Positions 1-7,468 of a stretch of 40,568 nucleotides of DNA are shown piece after piece. How positions within the stretch are numbered: the first letter of the stretch is position 1; every line of letters begins with the position of its first letter. The stretch lies in the NCBI RefSeq assembly GCF_001542415.1, contig NZ_LNCU01000106.1:172554-213121 (forward strand). Direction: 5' to 3'. Made by a program: the position numbers and the translations under genes. The notes under the pieces are model-generated. The model saw nothing but the letters and a program-made list of their open reading frames with translations. It had not been told where the DNA came from and searched no databases. This stretch comes from Bradyrhizobium macuxiense. Lineage in GTDB: Bacteria; Pseudomonadota; Alphaproteobacteria; Rhizobiales; Xanthobacteraceae.

Positions 1-836
1 TGCCGTTCGACCGCGACCTCTCGGTGATCGGCCCGATGGCGCGCGGCGCCGCCGACCTGTCGCTGCTGCTCGACGTGATGGCCGGCCCCGATCCGCTGGA
101 AGCCGGCAAGGCCTATAAGCTCGAACTGCGGTCGGCGCGCCATTCTGCGCTGAAGGATTTCCGTATTCTCGTCGTCGACACCGATCCGGTGCTGCCGACC
201 GACAAGGTGATCCGCGGCACCATCGACAAGCTGGCGAGCAACCTCGACAAGGCCGGTGCCAAGGTCTCGCGCTCGAGCCCGCTGCTGCCGGATTTTGCCG
301 CCTCTTCGCGGCTCTATATGCGCATGCTGCTGTCGTTCCTTGCCGCGACCTTCCCGCCCGAGATCTATGCCGGCGCGTGCGCGGCCGCGGCCGCACTGCC
401 GGCCAGCGACACCAGCCTCCAGGCCGAGCGCTTGCGCGGCATCGCACTCAGCCACCGCGACTGGGTGATCGCCGATGGCGGCCGCGCCCGCCTGCGCGCG
501 CAATGGCGTGAGCTGTTCAAGTCGTTCGACGCAGTGATCTGCCCGATCATGCCGACACCGGCCTATCCGCACGATCATTCGCCCGAGCAGGAGCAGCGGC
601 GGATCATGATCGACGGCGAACCGCACGTTTACACCGACCAGCTCGCCTGGCCCGGGATAGCAACCCTGCCCGGCCTGCCCTCCACCGCAATCCCGACCGG
701 CTTCGCGCCCGACGGATTGCCCGTCGGTGTGCAGATCGTCGGCCCCTGGCTGGAAGACCGCACGCCGCTCAAGCTGGCCGAGCTGATCGAGCGGGAGTTC
801 GGCGGGTTCGTGCCGCCGAAGATGTTCGATGATTGA
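1..836 (+). CDS. Amidase (amidase signature family), C-terminal part, 5' end outside the window
   Basis: The reading frame is open from base 3 and gives about 277 residues. It carries the C-terminal half of an amidase-signature enzyme, which hydrolyses amide bonds. The best evidence is the C-terminal block TDQLAWPGIATLPGLPSTAI followed by GLPVGVQIVGP and a final helix, a hallmark of the family. The catalytic Lys-cisSer-Ser segment would lie upstream of the window and cannot be seen, so activity and substrate cannot be judged. The stop at 834-836 is followed by a palindromic repeat and then an NTF2-like gene on the same strand. It resembles the complete amidase at 23210-24622 only at family level. 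Confidence 0.85.
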   Translation, partial: PFDRDLSVIGPMARGAADLSLLLDVMAGPDPLEAGKAYKLELRSARHSALKDFRILVVDTDPVLPTDKVIRGTIDKLASNLDKAGAKVSRSSPLLPDFAASSRLYMRMLLSFLAATFPPEIYAGACAAAAALPASDTSLQAERLRGIALSHRDWVIADGGRARLRAQWRELFKSFDAVICPIMPTPAYPHDHSPEQEQRRIMIDGEPHVYTDQLAWPGIATLPGLPSTAIPTGFAPDGLPVGVQIVGPWLEDRTPLKLAELIEREFGGFVPPKMFDD

Positions 837-856
837 GGTGTGACGACTAATAGGCC

Positions 857-937
857 GTCATTGCGAGGAGCGAAGCGACGAAGCAATCCATATCTCAGCG
901 AGCGGAGAGATGGATTGCTTCGCTGCGCTCGCAATGA
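857..937. repeat. Palindromic intergenic repeat, family A copy 1 (CATTGCGAG / GAAGCAATCCA)
   Basis: An inverted repeat starts with GTCATTGCGAGGAGCGAAG and GAAGCAATCCAT, and closes with ATGGATTGCTTCG and CTCGCAATGA. The arms can fold into a long hairpin. Related copies lie at 5315-5428 and 33109-33217. It sits between the amidase stop and the NTF2-like start. Confidence 0.8.
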
Positions 938-965
938 GGAAGAACGGAACCAGAGAGTGACAACA

Positions 966-1319
966 ATGAACAACGACCTCGACGAGCTCACGCAGCTCAA
1001 CAAGGACTACGTCGATTCCGTTCAGAACTGCGACGTCAAGCGCTTCGATGAAATCCTGGCCGAGGATTTCTACTGCACCAATGCCGACAAGAGCCTCGTC
1101 GATCGCGCCGCCTTCCTGAAGCAGACCGCGATCCCGGTGAAGATCAAGAGGCTGAAGGCCGAGGACGTCAAGATCCGCATCCTCGGTGATTTCGCCATCA
1201 TCCATGCCAGGACGAGCTACATCGGCGCCGACGGCGAACCGGCCCACGGCCGCTACACCGACTGCTGGGCCAGGCAGAACGGCAAATGGCTCGCCGTGTC
1301 GGCGCACGTGGCGCGATGA
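966..1319 (+). CDS. NTF2-like / SnoaL-type nuclear transport factor 2 family protein
   Basis: A 117-residue protein of the NTF2-like cone fold (DUF4440/SnoaL type). Such proteins bind or isomerise small molecules, or act as accessory subunits. Supporting features are an N-terminal helix with LNKDYVDSVQNCDVKRFDEI, the motif LAEDFYCTNADKSLVDRAAFL, and the C-terminal strand pattern YTDCWARQNGKWLAVSAHVA. The frame is open further upstream, but that part is made of palindromic repeat. The ATG at 966, preceded by a weak AGAGAG, is therefore the start chosen. No catalytic role can be assigned. Confidence 0.8.
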   Translation: MNNDLDELTQLNKDYVDSVQNCDVKRFDEILAEDFYCTNADKSLVDRAAFLKQTAIPVKIKRLKAEDVKIRILGDFAIIHARTSYIGADGEPAHGRYTDCWARQNGKWLAVSAHVAR

Positions 1320-1326
1320 GGAGACC

Positions 1327-1424
1327 GTCATTCCGGGGCAGCCCGCAGGGCTGAACCCGGAATCCCGTGCCGCATACTACTTCGAGATTCCGGGTTCGAT
1401 GCTTCGCATCGCCCCGGAATGACG
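1327..1424. repeat. Palindromic intergenic repeat, family B (GTCATTCCGGGGC / GCCCCGGAATGAC)
   Basis: The outer arms GTCATTCCGGGGC and GCCCCGGAATGAC are perfect inverse complements. The inner arms AACCCGGAATC and GATTCCGGGTT also pair. It fills the gap between the convergent NTF2-like and alcohol dehydrogenase genes, and could act as a bidirectional transcription barrier. Confidence 0.8.
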
Positions 1425-1429
1425 ACAAA

Positions 1430-2518
1430 TCAGCTATCGAACATGATCACGCTGCGCAGCGTCTTGCCGGCCTTCATGTTGGCGAAGCCTTCGTTGATTT
1501 CCGAGAGCTTCAGCTTGGCCGAGATCCAGTCCTCCAGATGCAGCTTGCCGCGCATGTAGAAGTCGACGAGGCGCGGCATGTCGACGCGGAAGTGGTTGGA
1601 GCCCATCGAGGAGCCCTGGATCCTGCGCTCGCGCAGGAAATCGAAACCGTGCAGTTCGATCTTCTGGCCGAACGGGATCATGCCGACGATGGTCGCGGTG
1701 CCGCCGGCAGCGAGCATGCCGAAGGCCTGTTCGGCGGTGTCCTTGCGGCCAAGCACCTCGAAGGAGTGATGCACGCCGCCACCGGTAAGCTCGCGCACCT
1801 GCTGCACCACGTCGCCGTTCGCCGGATCGACGATGTCGGTGGCCCCTAGCTTGGTGGCGAGCTGCAGTTTGGCGGGGTTGGTGTCGATCGCGATGATGCG
1901 GCCGGCGCCTGCGATCTGCGCGCCGTTGATCGCGGCCATGCCGACGCCGCCGCAACCGATCACCGCGACCGTCTCGCCTGCGGTGACCTTCGCCGTGTTC
2001 ACCACGGCGCCGTAGCCGGTGATGACGCCGCAGCCGATCAGCGCCGCGAGATCGAGCGGCATTTCCTTCTTGATCTTCACGATGGCGTTCTCATGCACCA
2101 GCATCTGCTCGGCGAAGGACGAGAGATTGAGGAACTGGTTCAGCTTCTCCTTCCTGTTCCAGGACAGGCGGTTGGACGCGCCGGGCAGCATCTTCACCGT
2201 AGTGTCCGTGCACAGCACGGTGCGGCCGGTGGTGCAGTTATCGCAGGTGCCGCAGAACACCGAGAGGCAGGTGACGACGTGGTCGCCGGGCTTCACATAG
2301 TTGACGTCGGAGCCGACCTTCTCGACCACACCGGCCGATTCATGTCCGAGTACGGCCGGCAGCGGATGCGGATACAGCCCTTCCATGAAGTGCAGGTCGG
2401 AATGGCAGAGGCCCGCGACCGCGGTGCGGATCAGCACTTCGCGCGGCCCCGGATTGGGCACGCTGACGTCTTCGATCACCAGCGGCTTGTTGACTTCATG
2501 CAGGACGGCGGCCTTCAT
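1430..2518 (-). CDS. Zinc-dependent alcohol dehydrogenase (MDR family, class III-like)
   Basis: A 362-residue medium-chain dehydrogenase/reductase that oxidises alcohols (or reduces aldehydes) with a nicotinamide cofactor. Catalytic zinc ligands are visible as Cys38 (GLCHSD) and His59-Glu60 (GHE), with a further Cys in LIGCGVITGYG. The structural zinc lobe is Cys89, Cys92, Cys95 and Cys103, with the standard 3-3-8 spacing. The Rossmann motif is VIGCGGVG. Length is normal for the family. It has its own unit, followed by repeat family B and preceded by repeat family E, so co-transcription with the acyl-CoA dehydrogenase gene is not assured. Context of acyl-CoA enzymes suggests an alcohol on a fatty or aromatic acid route; the substrate is not determinable. 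Confidence 0.92.
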   Translation of the reverse strand: MKAAVLHEVNKPLVIEDVSVPNPGPREVLIRTAVAGLCHSDLHFMEGLYPHPLPAVLGHESAGVVEKVGSDVNYVKPGDHVVTCLSVFCGTCDNCTTGRTVLCTDTTVKMLPGASNRLSWNRKEKLNQFLNLSSFAEQMLVHENAIVKIKKEMPLDLAALIGCGVITGYGAVVNTAKVTAGETVAVIGCGGVGMAAINGAQIAGAGRIIAIDTNPAKLQLATKLGATDIVDPANGDVVQQVRELTGGGVHHSFEVLGRKDTAEQAFGMLAAGGTATIVGMIPFGQKIELHGFDFLRERRIQGSSMGSNHFRVDMPRLVDFYMRGKLHLEDWISAKLKLSEINEGFANMKAGKTLRSVIMFDS

Positions 2519-2556
2519 CGGAATTTCCTCTCATGTTTATTGTTGCGCACGCTCTC

Positions 2557-2686
2557 CACCTCTCCCAAAGGGAGAGGTCGGAGCGCATCGAAGATGCGGT
2601 CCGGGTGAGGGGTTGAGATCTATCGATGGAGCAATACCCCTCACCCGGATCGCTAGCGCGATCCGACCTCTCCCGATGGAGAGGTG
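2557..2686. repeat. Palindromic intergenic repeat, family E (CACCTCTCCC / GGGAGAGGT type)
   Basis: The element opens with CACCTCTCCCAAAGGGAGAG and closes with GACCTCTCCCGATGGAGAGG, each a small hairpin. Between them CCGGGTGAGGGG pairs with CCCCTCACCCGG, so the whole unit is one large palindrome. It lies between the alcohol dehydrogenase and acyl-CoA dehydrogenase genes. Confidence 0.8.
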
Positions 2687-2714
2687 CGATTGCGCAAGCG
2701 GCTGGTGCCGCAGC

Positions 2715-4511
2715 CTACGCTGCGACGAGCAATTCGCCAACCTCGGCCATCCCGATGGCGCGGTCGCCGAGCAGGTGTTCGGTCATCCTGCGCTGAAGGG
2801 TATTTTCCGTTAGCCGGAACGGATCGCCCGGCATCACGCGGTGGTCGATCACCATCCGCGACAGCAGCAGGCGGCGCGCATCGCCGCGCATCTCATGGAT
2901 GCGTCCGCCTTCCCACGCCAGCGCCACCGCGCTCGCGACATGGTAGAGCAGGCTGGTGGCACGGCGCGCATCGCCCTCATTGTCCATGCGACTTGCGACC
3001 TCGCGCGCAAACGCGACCGCACGGTCGCTGAGACCGCGCAGCCGGTTGCGCCAGGCCTGCGGGACATTGGTGCTGTCGTCGAGCCGCGCGTGCAGATCGG
3101 CCGCGAGCGCACTGTCCGCGCCATGACGACCGACCGCGCGCTTCAGCGCATCGATCGCGACGATGTTGCCGGTGCCCTCCCAGATCGAGCCGAGATGGGC
3201 GTCGCGCAACAGCCGCGGCGTTACGAATTCCTCGATGTAGCCGATGCCGCCGCGCATCTCCATCGCGTCGCCGCAGACCTTGCGGGCATCGCGGGTGGCA
3301 CGGAATTTCAGGGTCGGGGTCAGGATGCGCAGCAGTGCCGCGGCGTCCTGGCTGCCGGCCTCGGCGCGATCGAGCGCATCCGCGGTCAGGAAGCTCATCG
3401 ACAGCGCCTGCTCGGTCGGCAGCATGATCTTCATCAACTGCCGGCGCGCCAGCGGCAGATCGATGATGCGCTGGCCGAACACCACGCGTCCCCTTGCCAC
3501 CATGATCGCATCGTGCCAGGCGCGGCGCATCAGTGACGTGGATTTGACGCCGTTGGAGAGCCGCGACGAGTTGACCATCTCGGCCATCTGCACGAAGCCG
3601 CGGTCGAGCTTGCCGACGGCATAGGCGACCGCCCCGTCGAACTTGATCTCGCCGGAGGCCATCGAGCGGGTGCCGAGCTTGTCCTTCAGGCGCACGATCC
3701 GGTAGTGGTTCTGCGAACCGTCATCGAGGAAGCGCGGCATCAGGAACAGGCCGACGCCGCGCGTGCCCGGCCCTGCCCCTTCCGGCCGCGCCAACAGCAT
3801 CACCACCTTGGCATCGGCGTTCGAGCAGAACCACTTCTCGCCGTAGAGCCGCCAGTGATCGCCCTCCTGCACGGCGCGCGTCGTCAGCGTGCCGACATCG
3901 GAGCCGCCTTCCTTCTCGGTCATGAACTGGCCGCCCTGCGTCAGCTTGCTCACGTCGGTCTGTGTCAGGCCGTCGAGATACTTCGCCTTCAACGCTTCGC
4001 TGCCGAAATTGTTGAGCAGCTTGGCGCAACCGTCGGTGACGTTGATCGGGCAGCCCATGCCGAATTCGGTCTGGTTGAACAGGAAGGTGAAGGCATGCTT
4101 GGCGACGACCGGGTATTTGTCCGGCCAGCCCATGATGCCCTTGCGGATCGACAGGGCGTGGATTCCGAACTCGCCGAAGGCCGCCTTCTCGATCTCGCGA
4201 TAGGCCGGGTGATATTCGATATGCTGTACGTCGCGGCCGAATTTGTCGCGCTGATGCAGCACCGGTGTGTGCCTGTCGGCGAGCCGTGCGCATTCGTCGA
4301 GATAGCCGCCGGCCAGTCCGCCGAGCCGGTCGAGATGCGGTTCGATGTGGCGGAACAGCGCATCGGGCAAATGCAGTTTCAACAGATCGGTCAGCGCCGG
4401 ATCGGCCCGATAGAAGTTCATCCCTGTCGTGTCGGGGGCGAGAAGCCCCGGCTGGCTGGCGGATGACGGCTTGAGATCCTGCTGCATTGAATTCCCGGCT
4501 TCGTTGCTCAT
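2715..4511 (-). CDS. Acyl-CoA dehydrogenase family protein with long C-terminal extension (AidB/ACAD-like)
   Basis: About 598 residues. The core is an FAD acyl-CoA dehydrogenase: FAD/substrate-binding strands around LTQGGQFMTEKEGGSDVGTL and WFCSNADA, and the C-terminal signature CGDAMEMRGGIGYIEEF followed by SIWEGTGNIVAIDALKRA. The long N-terminal helical part and the C-terminal extension of about 130 residues resemble AidB-type family members rather than short beta-oxidation enzymes. The frame is open up to 4700 but would run through the divergent SDR gene. The ATG at 4511 is preferred; a second ATG at 4487 is possible. A GGAGGAGG tract at about 4530-4537 is too far from 4511 for an ideal ribosome site, so the start is uncertain. 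It diverges from the SDR gene with only 46 bp between. Confidence 0.88.
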   Translation of the reverse strand: MSNEAGNSMQQDLKPSSASQPGLLAPDTTGMNFYRADPALTDLLKLHLPDALFRHIEPHLDRLGGLAGGYLDECARLADRHTPVLHQRDKFGRDVQHIEYHPAYREIEKAAFGEFGIHALSIRKGIMGWPDKYPVVAKHAFTFLFNQTEFGMGCPINVTDGCAKLLNNFGSEALKAKYLDGLTQTDVSKLTQGGQFMTEKEGGSDVGTLTTRAVQEGDHWRLYGEKWFCSNADAKVVMLLARPEGAGPGTRGVGLFLMPRFLDDGSQNHYRIVRLKDKLGTRSMASGEIKFDGAVAYAVGKLDRGFVQMAEMVNSSRLSNGVKSTSLMRRAWHDAIMVARGRVVFGQRIIDLPLARRQLMKIMLPTEQALSMSFLTADALDRAEAGSQDAAALLRILTPTLKFRATRDARKVCGDAMEMRGGIGYIEEFVTPRLLRDAHLGSIWEGTGNIVAIDALKRAVGRHGADSALAADLHARLDDSTNVPQAWRNRLRGLSDRAVAFAREVASRMDNEGDARRATSLLYHVASAVALAWEGGRIHEMRGDARRLLLSRMVIDHRVMPGDPFRLTENTLQRRMTEHLLGDRAIGMAEVGELLVAA

Positions 4512-4557
4512 TTCTTGGGAGAGACTATCCTCCTCCGGTAGAGCAAAGGAAAGCCCA

Positions 4558-5259
4558 ATGGACATCCCAAAATACAAGATCGCCCTGATCGTCGGCGCAG
4601 GTGAGGGGCTCAGCGCCTCGCTCGCGCGGCTATTTTCGCGGGAGGGAATTCGCGTGGCATTGGCCGCCCGCAGCATCGAGAAGCTCGGCGCGCTCTGCAC
4701 TGAGACCGGCGCGCGCGCCTATGCCTGCGATGCCACCAAGCATGAGGACGTGGAACGGCTGTTCGGCCTGGTGGAACGCGAGATGGGAACGCCCGATCTC
4801 GTGGTCTACAACGCCTCCGGCCGCACGCGCGGGCCGTTTGTCGAGCTGGTGCCGTCGGAGGTCGCGCAGGCGATTGCCGTTTCGGCCTTCGGCGGCTTTC
4901 TGGTGGCGCAGGAAGCGGCGAAGCGCATGCTGCCGAACAAAAAGGGCGCGATCCTGTTCACCGGCGCCTCCGCCAGCGTGAAAGGCTATGCGCAATCGGC
5001 GCCGTTCGCGATGGGCAAGTTCGCGTTGCGCGGACTGGCACAGAGCATGGCGCGCGAATTGTCGCCGCAGGGCATTCATGTCGCGCACTTCGTGATCGAC
5101 GGCGGTATCCGCAGCGCTGCCCGCGCCGAGCCTGAAGACCGGCCGGATTCGATGCTCGATCCCGATGCCATTGCGCTCAGCTACTGGAACGTGCTGCAGC
5201 AGCCGCGCAGCGCCTGGAGCTGGGAGCTCGAATTGCGGCCCTGGGTTGAGAAGTTTTGA
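4558..5259 (+). CDS. SDR family oxidoreductase with Phe in place of the catalytic Tyr
   Basis: A 233-residue short-chain dehydrogenase/reductase. The cofactor motif is VGAGEG (13-17), a variant of GxxxGxG, and NASG replaces the usual NNAG at 85-88. The Ser region is TGASAS (Ser138). The active-site YxxxK is here F150-AMG-K154, so Lys is kept and Tyr is Phe. The C-terminal segment FALRGLAQSMARELSPQGIH is typical of a branch of acyl-CoA-associated SDRs. The start ATG is preceded by AAAGGAAA. It is divergent from the acyl-CoA dehydrogenase and upstream of a crotonase, suggesting a hydroxyacyl-CoA type role. The missing Tyr raises the possibility of a changed mechanism or a non-catalytic function. 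Confidence 0.88.
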   Translation: MDIPKYKIALIVGAGEGLSASLARLFSREGIRVALAARSIEKLGALCTETGARAYACDATKHEDVERLFGLVEREMGTPDLVVYNASGRTRGPFVELVPSEVAQAIAVSAFGGFLVAQEAAKRMLPNKKGAILFTGASASVKGYAQSAPFAMGKFALRGLAQSMARELSPQGIHVAHFVIDGGIRSAARAEPEDRPDSMLDPDAIALSYWNVLQQPRSAWSWELELRPWVEKF

Positions 5260-5314
5260 GATGACGGATATCATCTAACTGGCGTAACGTTACCCGAAAC
5301 CGTCCGCCGCAACC

Positions 5315-5428
5315 GTCATTGCGAGCGGAGCGAAGCAATCCATGTCGCCGCGCGCAGAGGAATGGATTGCTTCGTCGCTTCAGCGCAAAATTGCTCTGCA
5401 ATTTGGTCGCGAGCTCCTCGCAATGATG
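5315..5428. repeat. Palindromic intergenic repeat, family A copy 2
   Basis: It contains GTCATTGCGAGCGGAGCGAA and GAAGCAATCCATG, then GAATGGATTGCTTCGTCGC and a terminal CTCCTCGCAATGA. An extra AAATTGCTCTGCAATTT hairpin is inserted relative to copy 1. It occupies most of the SDR-crotonase gap and ends 26 bp before the crotonase ATG, so it is probably within the crotonase leader. Confidence 0.8.
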
Positions 5429-5453
5429 GCAACGAGTATCCCACGGAGGAAAC

Positions 5454-6284
5454 ATGACCAGCGAAATCAAGATCGAGACCGGCACCGACGAACTGCTCTG
5501 CGTGATCCGCGACCGCGTCGCCATCATCACGCTGAACCGCCCCGACGCCCGTAACTCGCTGTCGGATGCGTTGACGCCGGCGTTGCGCACGATGATCAGG
5601 ACCTGCGGCGAGAATCCCGAGGTCGGCGTGCTGCTTGTCACCGGCGCCGGCAACGCTTTCTGCGCCGGTGGCAACGTCAAGGGCATGGGTGCGCATCGCG
5701 ACAAGAAGAAGCTCGAAATGTCCTATGAGGACAAGGTCGCAGACCTGCAGGAGCGCCAGCGGCTGCTCACCGGCGCGCTCGCTTCGGTACGCAAGCCGAC
5801 GATCGCCGCGCTGCCCGGTCCCGCGGTCGGGGCCGGGCTTGCGATCGCGATGGCCTGCGATCTCAGGATCGCCGCGCAATCCGCCTTCGTCTCGACCGGT
5901 TATCTGCGCGTGGCTTTGAGCGGCGACTACGGCATGGCCTGGCTCTTGACGCGGCTGGTCGGCACATCGCGCGCCCGCGAATTGATGTTCACCTCGGAGA
6001 AGGTCGATGCCACGAGATGCGAGCAGATCGGCCTCGTCAACCGCGTGGTGCCGGACGAGATGCTGCAGGAGGAAGCCTTTGCGCTAGCGAAATCGATGGC
6101 CGAAGGCCCGACGCTGGCGCTGCGCTACATGAAGGACAATCTGGACGAAGCCCTGCTGTTCGACTTCGCGACCGCGCGCGACCACGAGGCCGAGCGGCTG
6201 ATCCGGCTGACCACGACGGCCGATCACAAAGAGGCAGTGCAGGCCTTCATCGAGAAGCGCAAGCCGGTGTTCAGGGGCAATTGA
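5454..6284 (+). CDS. Enoyl-CoA hydratase/isomerase (crotonase) family protein
   Basis: A 276-residue crotonase. The oxyanion-hole segments are FCAGGNVKGM (about 69-78) and LPGPAVGAGLAIAMACD (about 120-136). The Glu of classical hydratase at the second helix is replaced by Ala. The later active-site region reads RVALSGDYGMAWLLTRLVG, with Asp158 where isomerase-type members (PaaG-like) carry their catalytic Asp. That suggests a delta3,delta2-isomerase-like or 1,2-epoxy-isomerase-like activity rather than a classic hydratase. Start chosen from a clear GGAGGA nine bases upstream of the ATG. Its neighbours (SDR, acyl-CoA dehydrogenase, alcohol dehydrogenase) support an acyl-CoA catabolic setting. 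Confidence 0.9.
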   Translation: MTSEIKIETGTDELLCVIRDRVAIITLNRPDARNSLSDALTPALRTMIRTCGENPEVGVLLVTGAGNAFCAGGNVKGMGAHRDKKKLEMSYEDKVADLQERQRLLTGALASVRKPTIAALPGPAVGAGLAIAMACDLRIAAQSAFVSTGYLRVALSGDYGMAWLLTRLVGTSRARELMFTSEKVDATRCEQIGLVNRVVPDEMLQEEAFALAKSMAEGPTLALRYMKDNLDEALLFDFATARDHEAERLIRLTTTADHKEAVQAFIEKRKPVFRGN

Positions 6285-6303
6285 GCGCTACGCGCCCGCG
6301 TCG

Positions 6304-6384
6304 TGTCATTGCCGGGCTCGACCCGGCAATCCATCGGATGAGATTTGCCTGATGGATGCGCGGGTCAGGCTCCGCGGATGACGA
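6304..6384. repeat. Palindromic intergenic repeat, family C copy 1 (CATTGCCGGGCTCGACCCGGCAATCCAT)
   Basis: It begins GTCATTGCCGGGCTCGACCC and GGCAATCCAT, and continues with GATGGATGCGCGGGTCAGGC to GCGGATGAC. It is made of two hairpin halves. A second copy lies at 25162-25248. It sits between the convergent crotonase and GNAT genes. Confidence 0.75.
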
Positions 6385-6411
6385 GCGGAAGTTGCGGCAG
6401 CACATCTCGGC

Positions 6412-6448
6412 AAAAAAACGCCCGGTTCTGGAGGGCCAGAACCGGGCG
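6412..6448 (-). terminator. Strong intrinsic terminator of the GNAT gene
   Basis: A perfect 13-bp stem (CGCCCGGTTCTGG at 6419-6431 with CCAGAACCGGGCG at 6436-6448) has a 4-base loop. It is followed on the minus strand by seven consecutive T (6418-6412). It starts eight bases past the GNAT stop codon. This is the clearest Rho-independent terminator in the window. Confidence 0.93.
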
Positions 6449-6455
6449 CAGTGTA

Positions 6456-7079
6456 TCAAACCGCAAGCGAGGACGTCGCGGCCAAGCGGGACGCGGCAGC
6501 GAGCCGCCAGCTGGCACACGGAATGTCTTGCGGCTTGACCAGAATCTCCTTCTCGAAGCGCACCAGCTTCCAGTCGCCGGCGCCGTTCGTGAACGCGTAA
6601 CCGGACTTGCGCGCAAGTCCGATCATCGTCGTATTGGAACGCAGCGTATCGCCGAAGATGCGCTCGGCTCCGAAGGACGCCGCGCGGCATTCAAGGTTCT
6701 TCAACAGCGCCTTGCCGATACCGTGGCCCTGCCACCGATCGTCGATCGACAGGCCGAACTCGACGCTCGACGTGTCGGCATGGAAGGCATAGCGGGCTTC
6801 GCCGACAATCATCTCGAAGCCGTCGACCACCATCGTCGCGACCACCGTGAACCGGCCAGCCTCGCCGACGTGGATAAAACGCTCGAGCTCCGTCTTCGGC
6901 AGCTCGCTCAGCGCTCCAAGGAAGCGGTTGTAACGCGACCCCGCGGAGAGCGAGCGGATGTAGCTCTGCAGCTCCTCGCGATCGCGCCGCTCGACGAAAC
7001 GCACCTTGATCTCACTTCCGTCCTTCGCGCGGAGCACGTCGGAATATTGCTTGAGATCATTGAGACGCAGCGCAGCCAT
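6456..7079 (-). CDS. GNAT family N-acetyltransferase
   Basis: A 207-residue GNAT protein that would transfer acetyl from acetyl-CoA to an unknown amine. Motif A is DRWQGHGIGKALLKNLE (R/Q-x-x-G-x-G/A form). It is preceded by the beta strand SSVEFGLSID and followed by FGAERIFGDTLRSNTTMIGL and GLARKSGYAF. The start ATG has a good GAGGAG seven bases upstream on the minus strand. The C-terminal tail is Ala/Ser-rich and probably disordered. It is a single-gene unit closed by a strong terminator, with the DUF1127 gene upstream on the same strand. Confidence 0.88.
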   Translation of the reverse strand: MAALRLNDLKQYSDVLRAKDGSEIKVRFVERRDREELQSYIRSLSAGSRYNRFLGALSELPKTELERFIHVGEAGRFTVVATMVVDGFEMIVGEARYAFHADTSSVEFGLSIDDRWQGHGIGKALLKNLECRAASFGAERIFGDTLRSNTTMIGLARKSGYAFTNGAGDWKLVRFEKEILVKPQDIPCASWRLAAASRLAATSSLAV

Positions 7080-7149
7080 GACACGCTCCTCGGGTCAAGA
7101 AACTGGCTGGCGTCCCTCTATCGAAGCGACGCCAGCGTTGACGGCCTGC

Positions 7150-7353
7150 TCAGGCCCGCCAGAACGGCTTTTCGGTTTCGAAAGCCACGTCGCTCCGGGA
7201 AACGCCGATATCGTGAAGGTCGCGGTCCGACCACTGCGACAGCTCGCGGCGGCGCTCGTAACGGTCCCACCAGATGTGAAGAGTTTCGCCGACCTGGTTC
7301 AAAAGGCCGTCGGCATGATGATTTGTCATCGATTCATGACTGAAAATGGACAT
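7150..7353 (-). CDS. DUF1127 (YjiS-like) small protein
   Basis: A 67-residue protein ending with the DUF1127 pattern: an aromatic/basic helix (LHIWWDRYERRRELSQWSDRD), then LHDIGVSRSDVAFETEKPFW. Members are small Arg-rich proteins of alphaproteobacteria. Some affect phosphate, carbon or stress regulation, some by binding RNA; the role here is unknown. ATG 7353 is chosen because AGGAG lies six bases upstream; an internal ATG at 7329 lacks one. It diverges from the LysR gene with 115 bp between. Confidence 0.85.
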   Translation of the reverse strand: MSIFSHESMTNHHADGLLNQVGETLHIWWDRYERRRELSQWSDRDLHDIGVSRSDVAFETEKPFWRA

Positions 7354-7468
7354 TTCCGGCTCCTATCGGTAACCTATTGACGGTAATATCTGCGTGCTGA
7401 CCGCGTTCTACAAACGACACTTTGTACCGTTTCGCATGAATTAAAGTCATGTATATGGACTTGCAGAA
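7354..7468. promoter_or_regulatory. Divergent promoter region between DUF1127 and the LysR regulator, with an inverted repeat
   Basis: This 115-bp region is relatively AT-rich and must hold both promoters. ACAAA (7410-7414) and TTTGT (7421-7425) form an inverted repeat with a 6-base spacer. That is compatible with a LysR-type site, but it is short. LysR proteins commonly autoregulate from such positions. The assignment is inference. Confidence 0.35.

Noticed and set aside
4512..4700. N-terminal extension of the acyl-CoA dehydrogenase to 661 residues
   Set aside because: It would run through the start of the divergent SDR gene and its content is unlike the family.
7410..7425. A definite LysR operator between DUF1127 and the regulator gene
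   Set aside because: Only 5-bp arms; kept as a low-confidence region rather than a named site.
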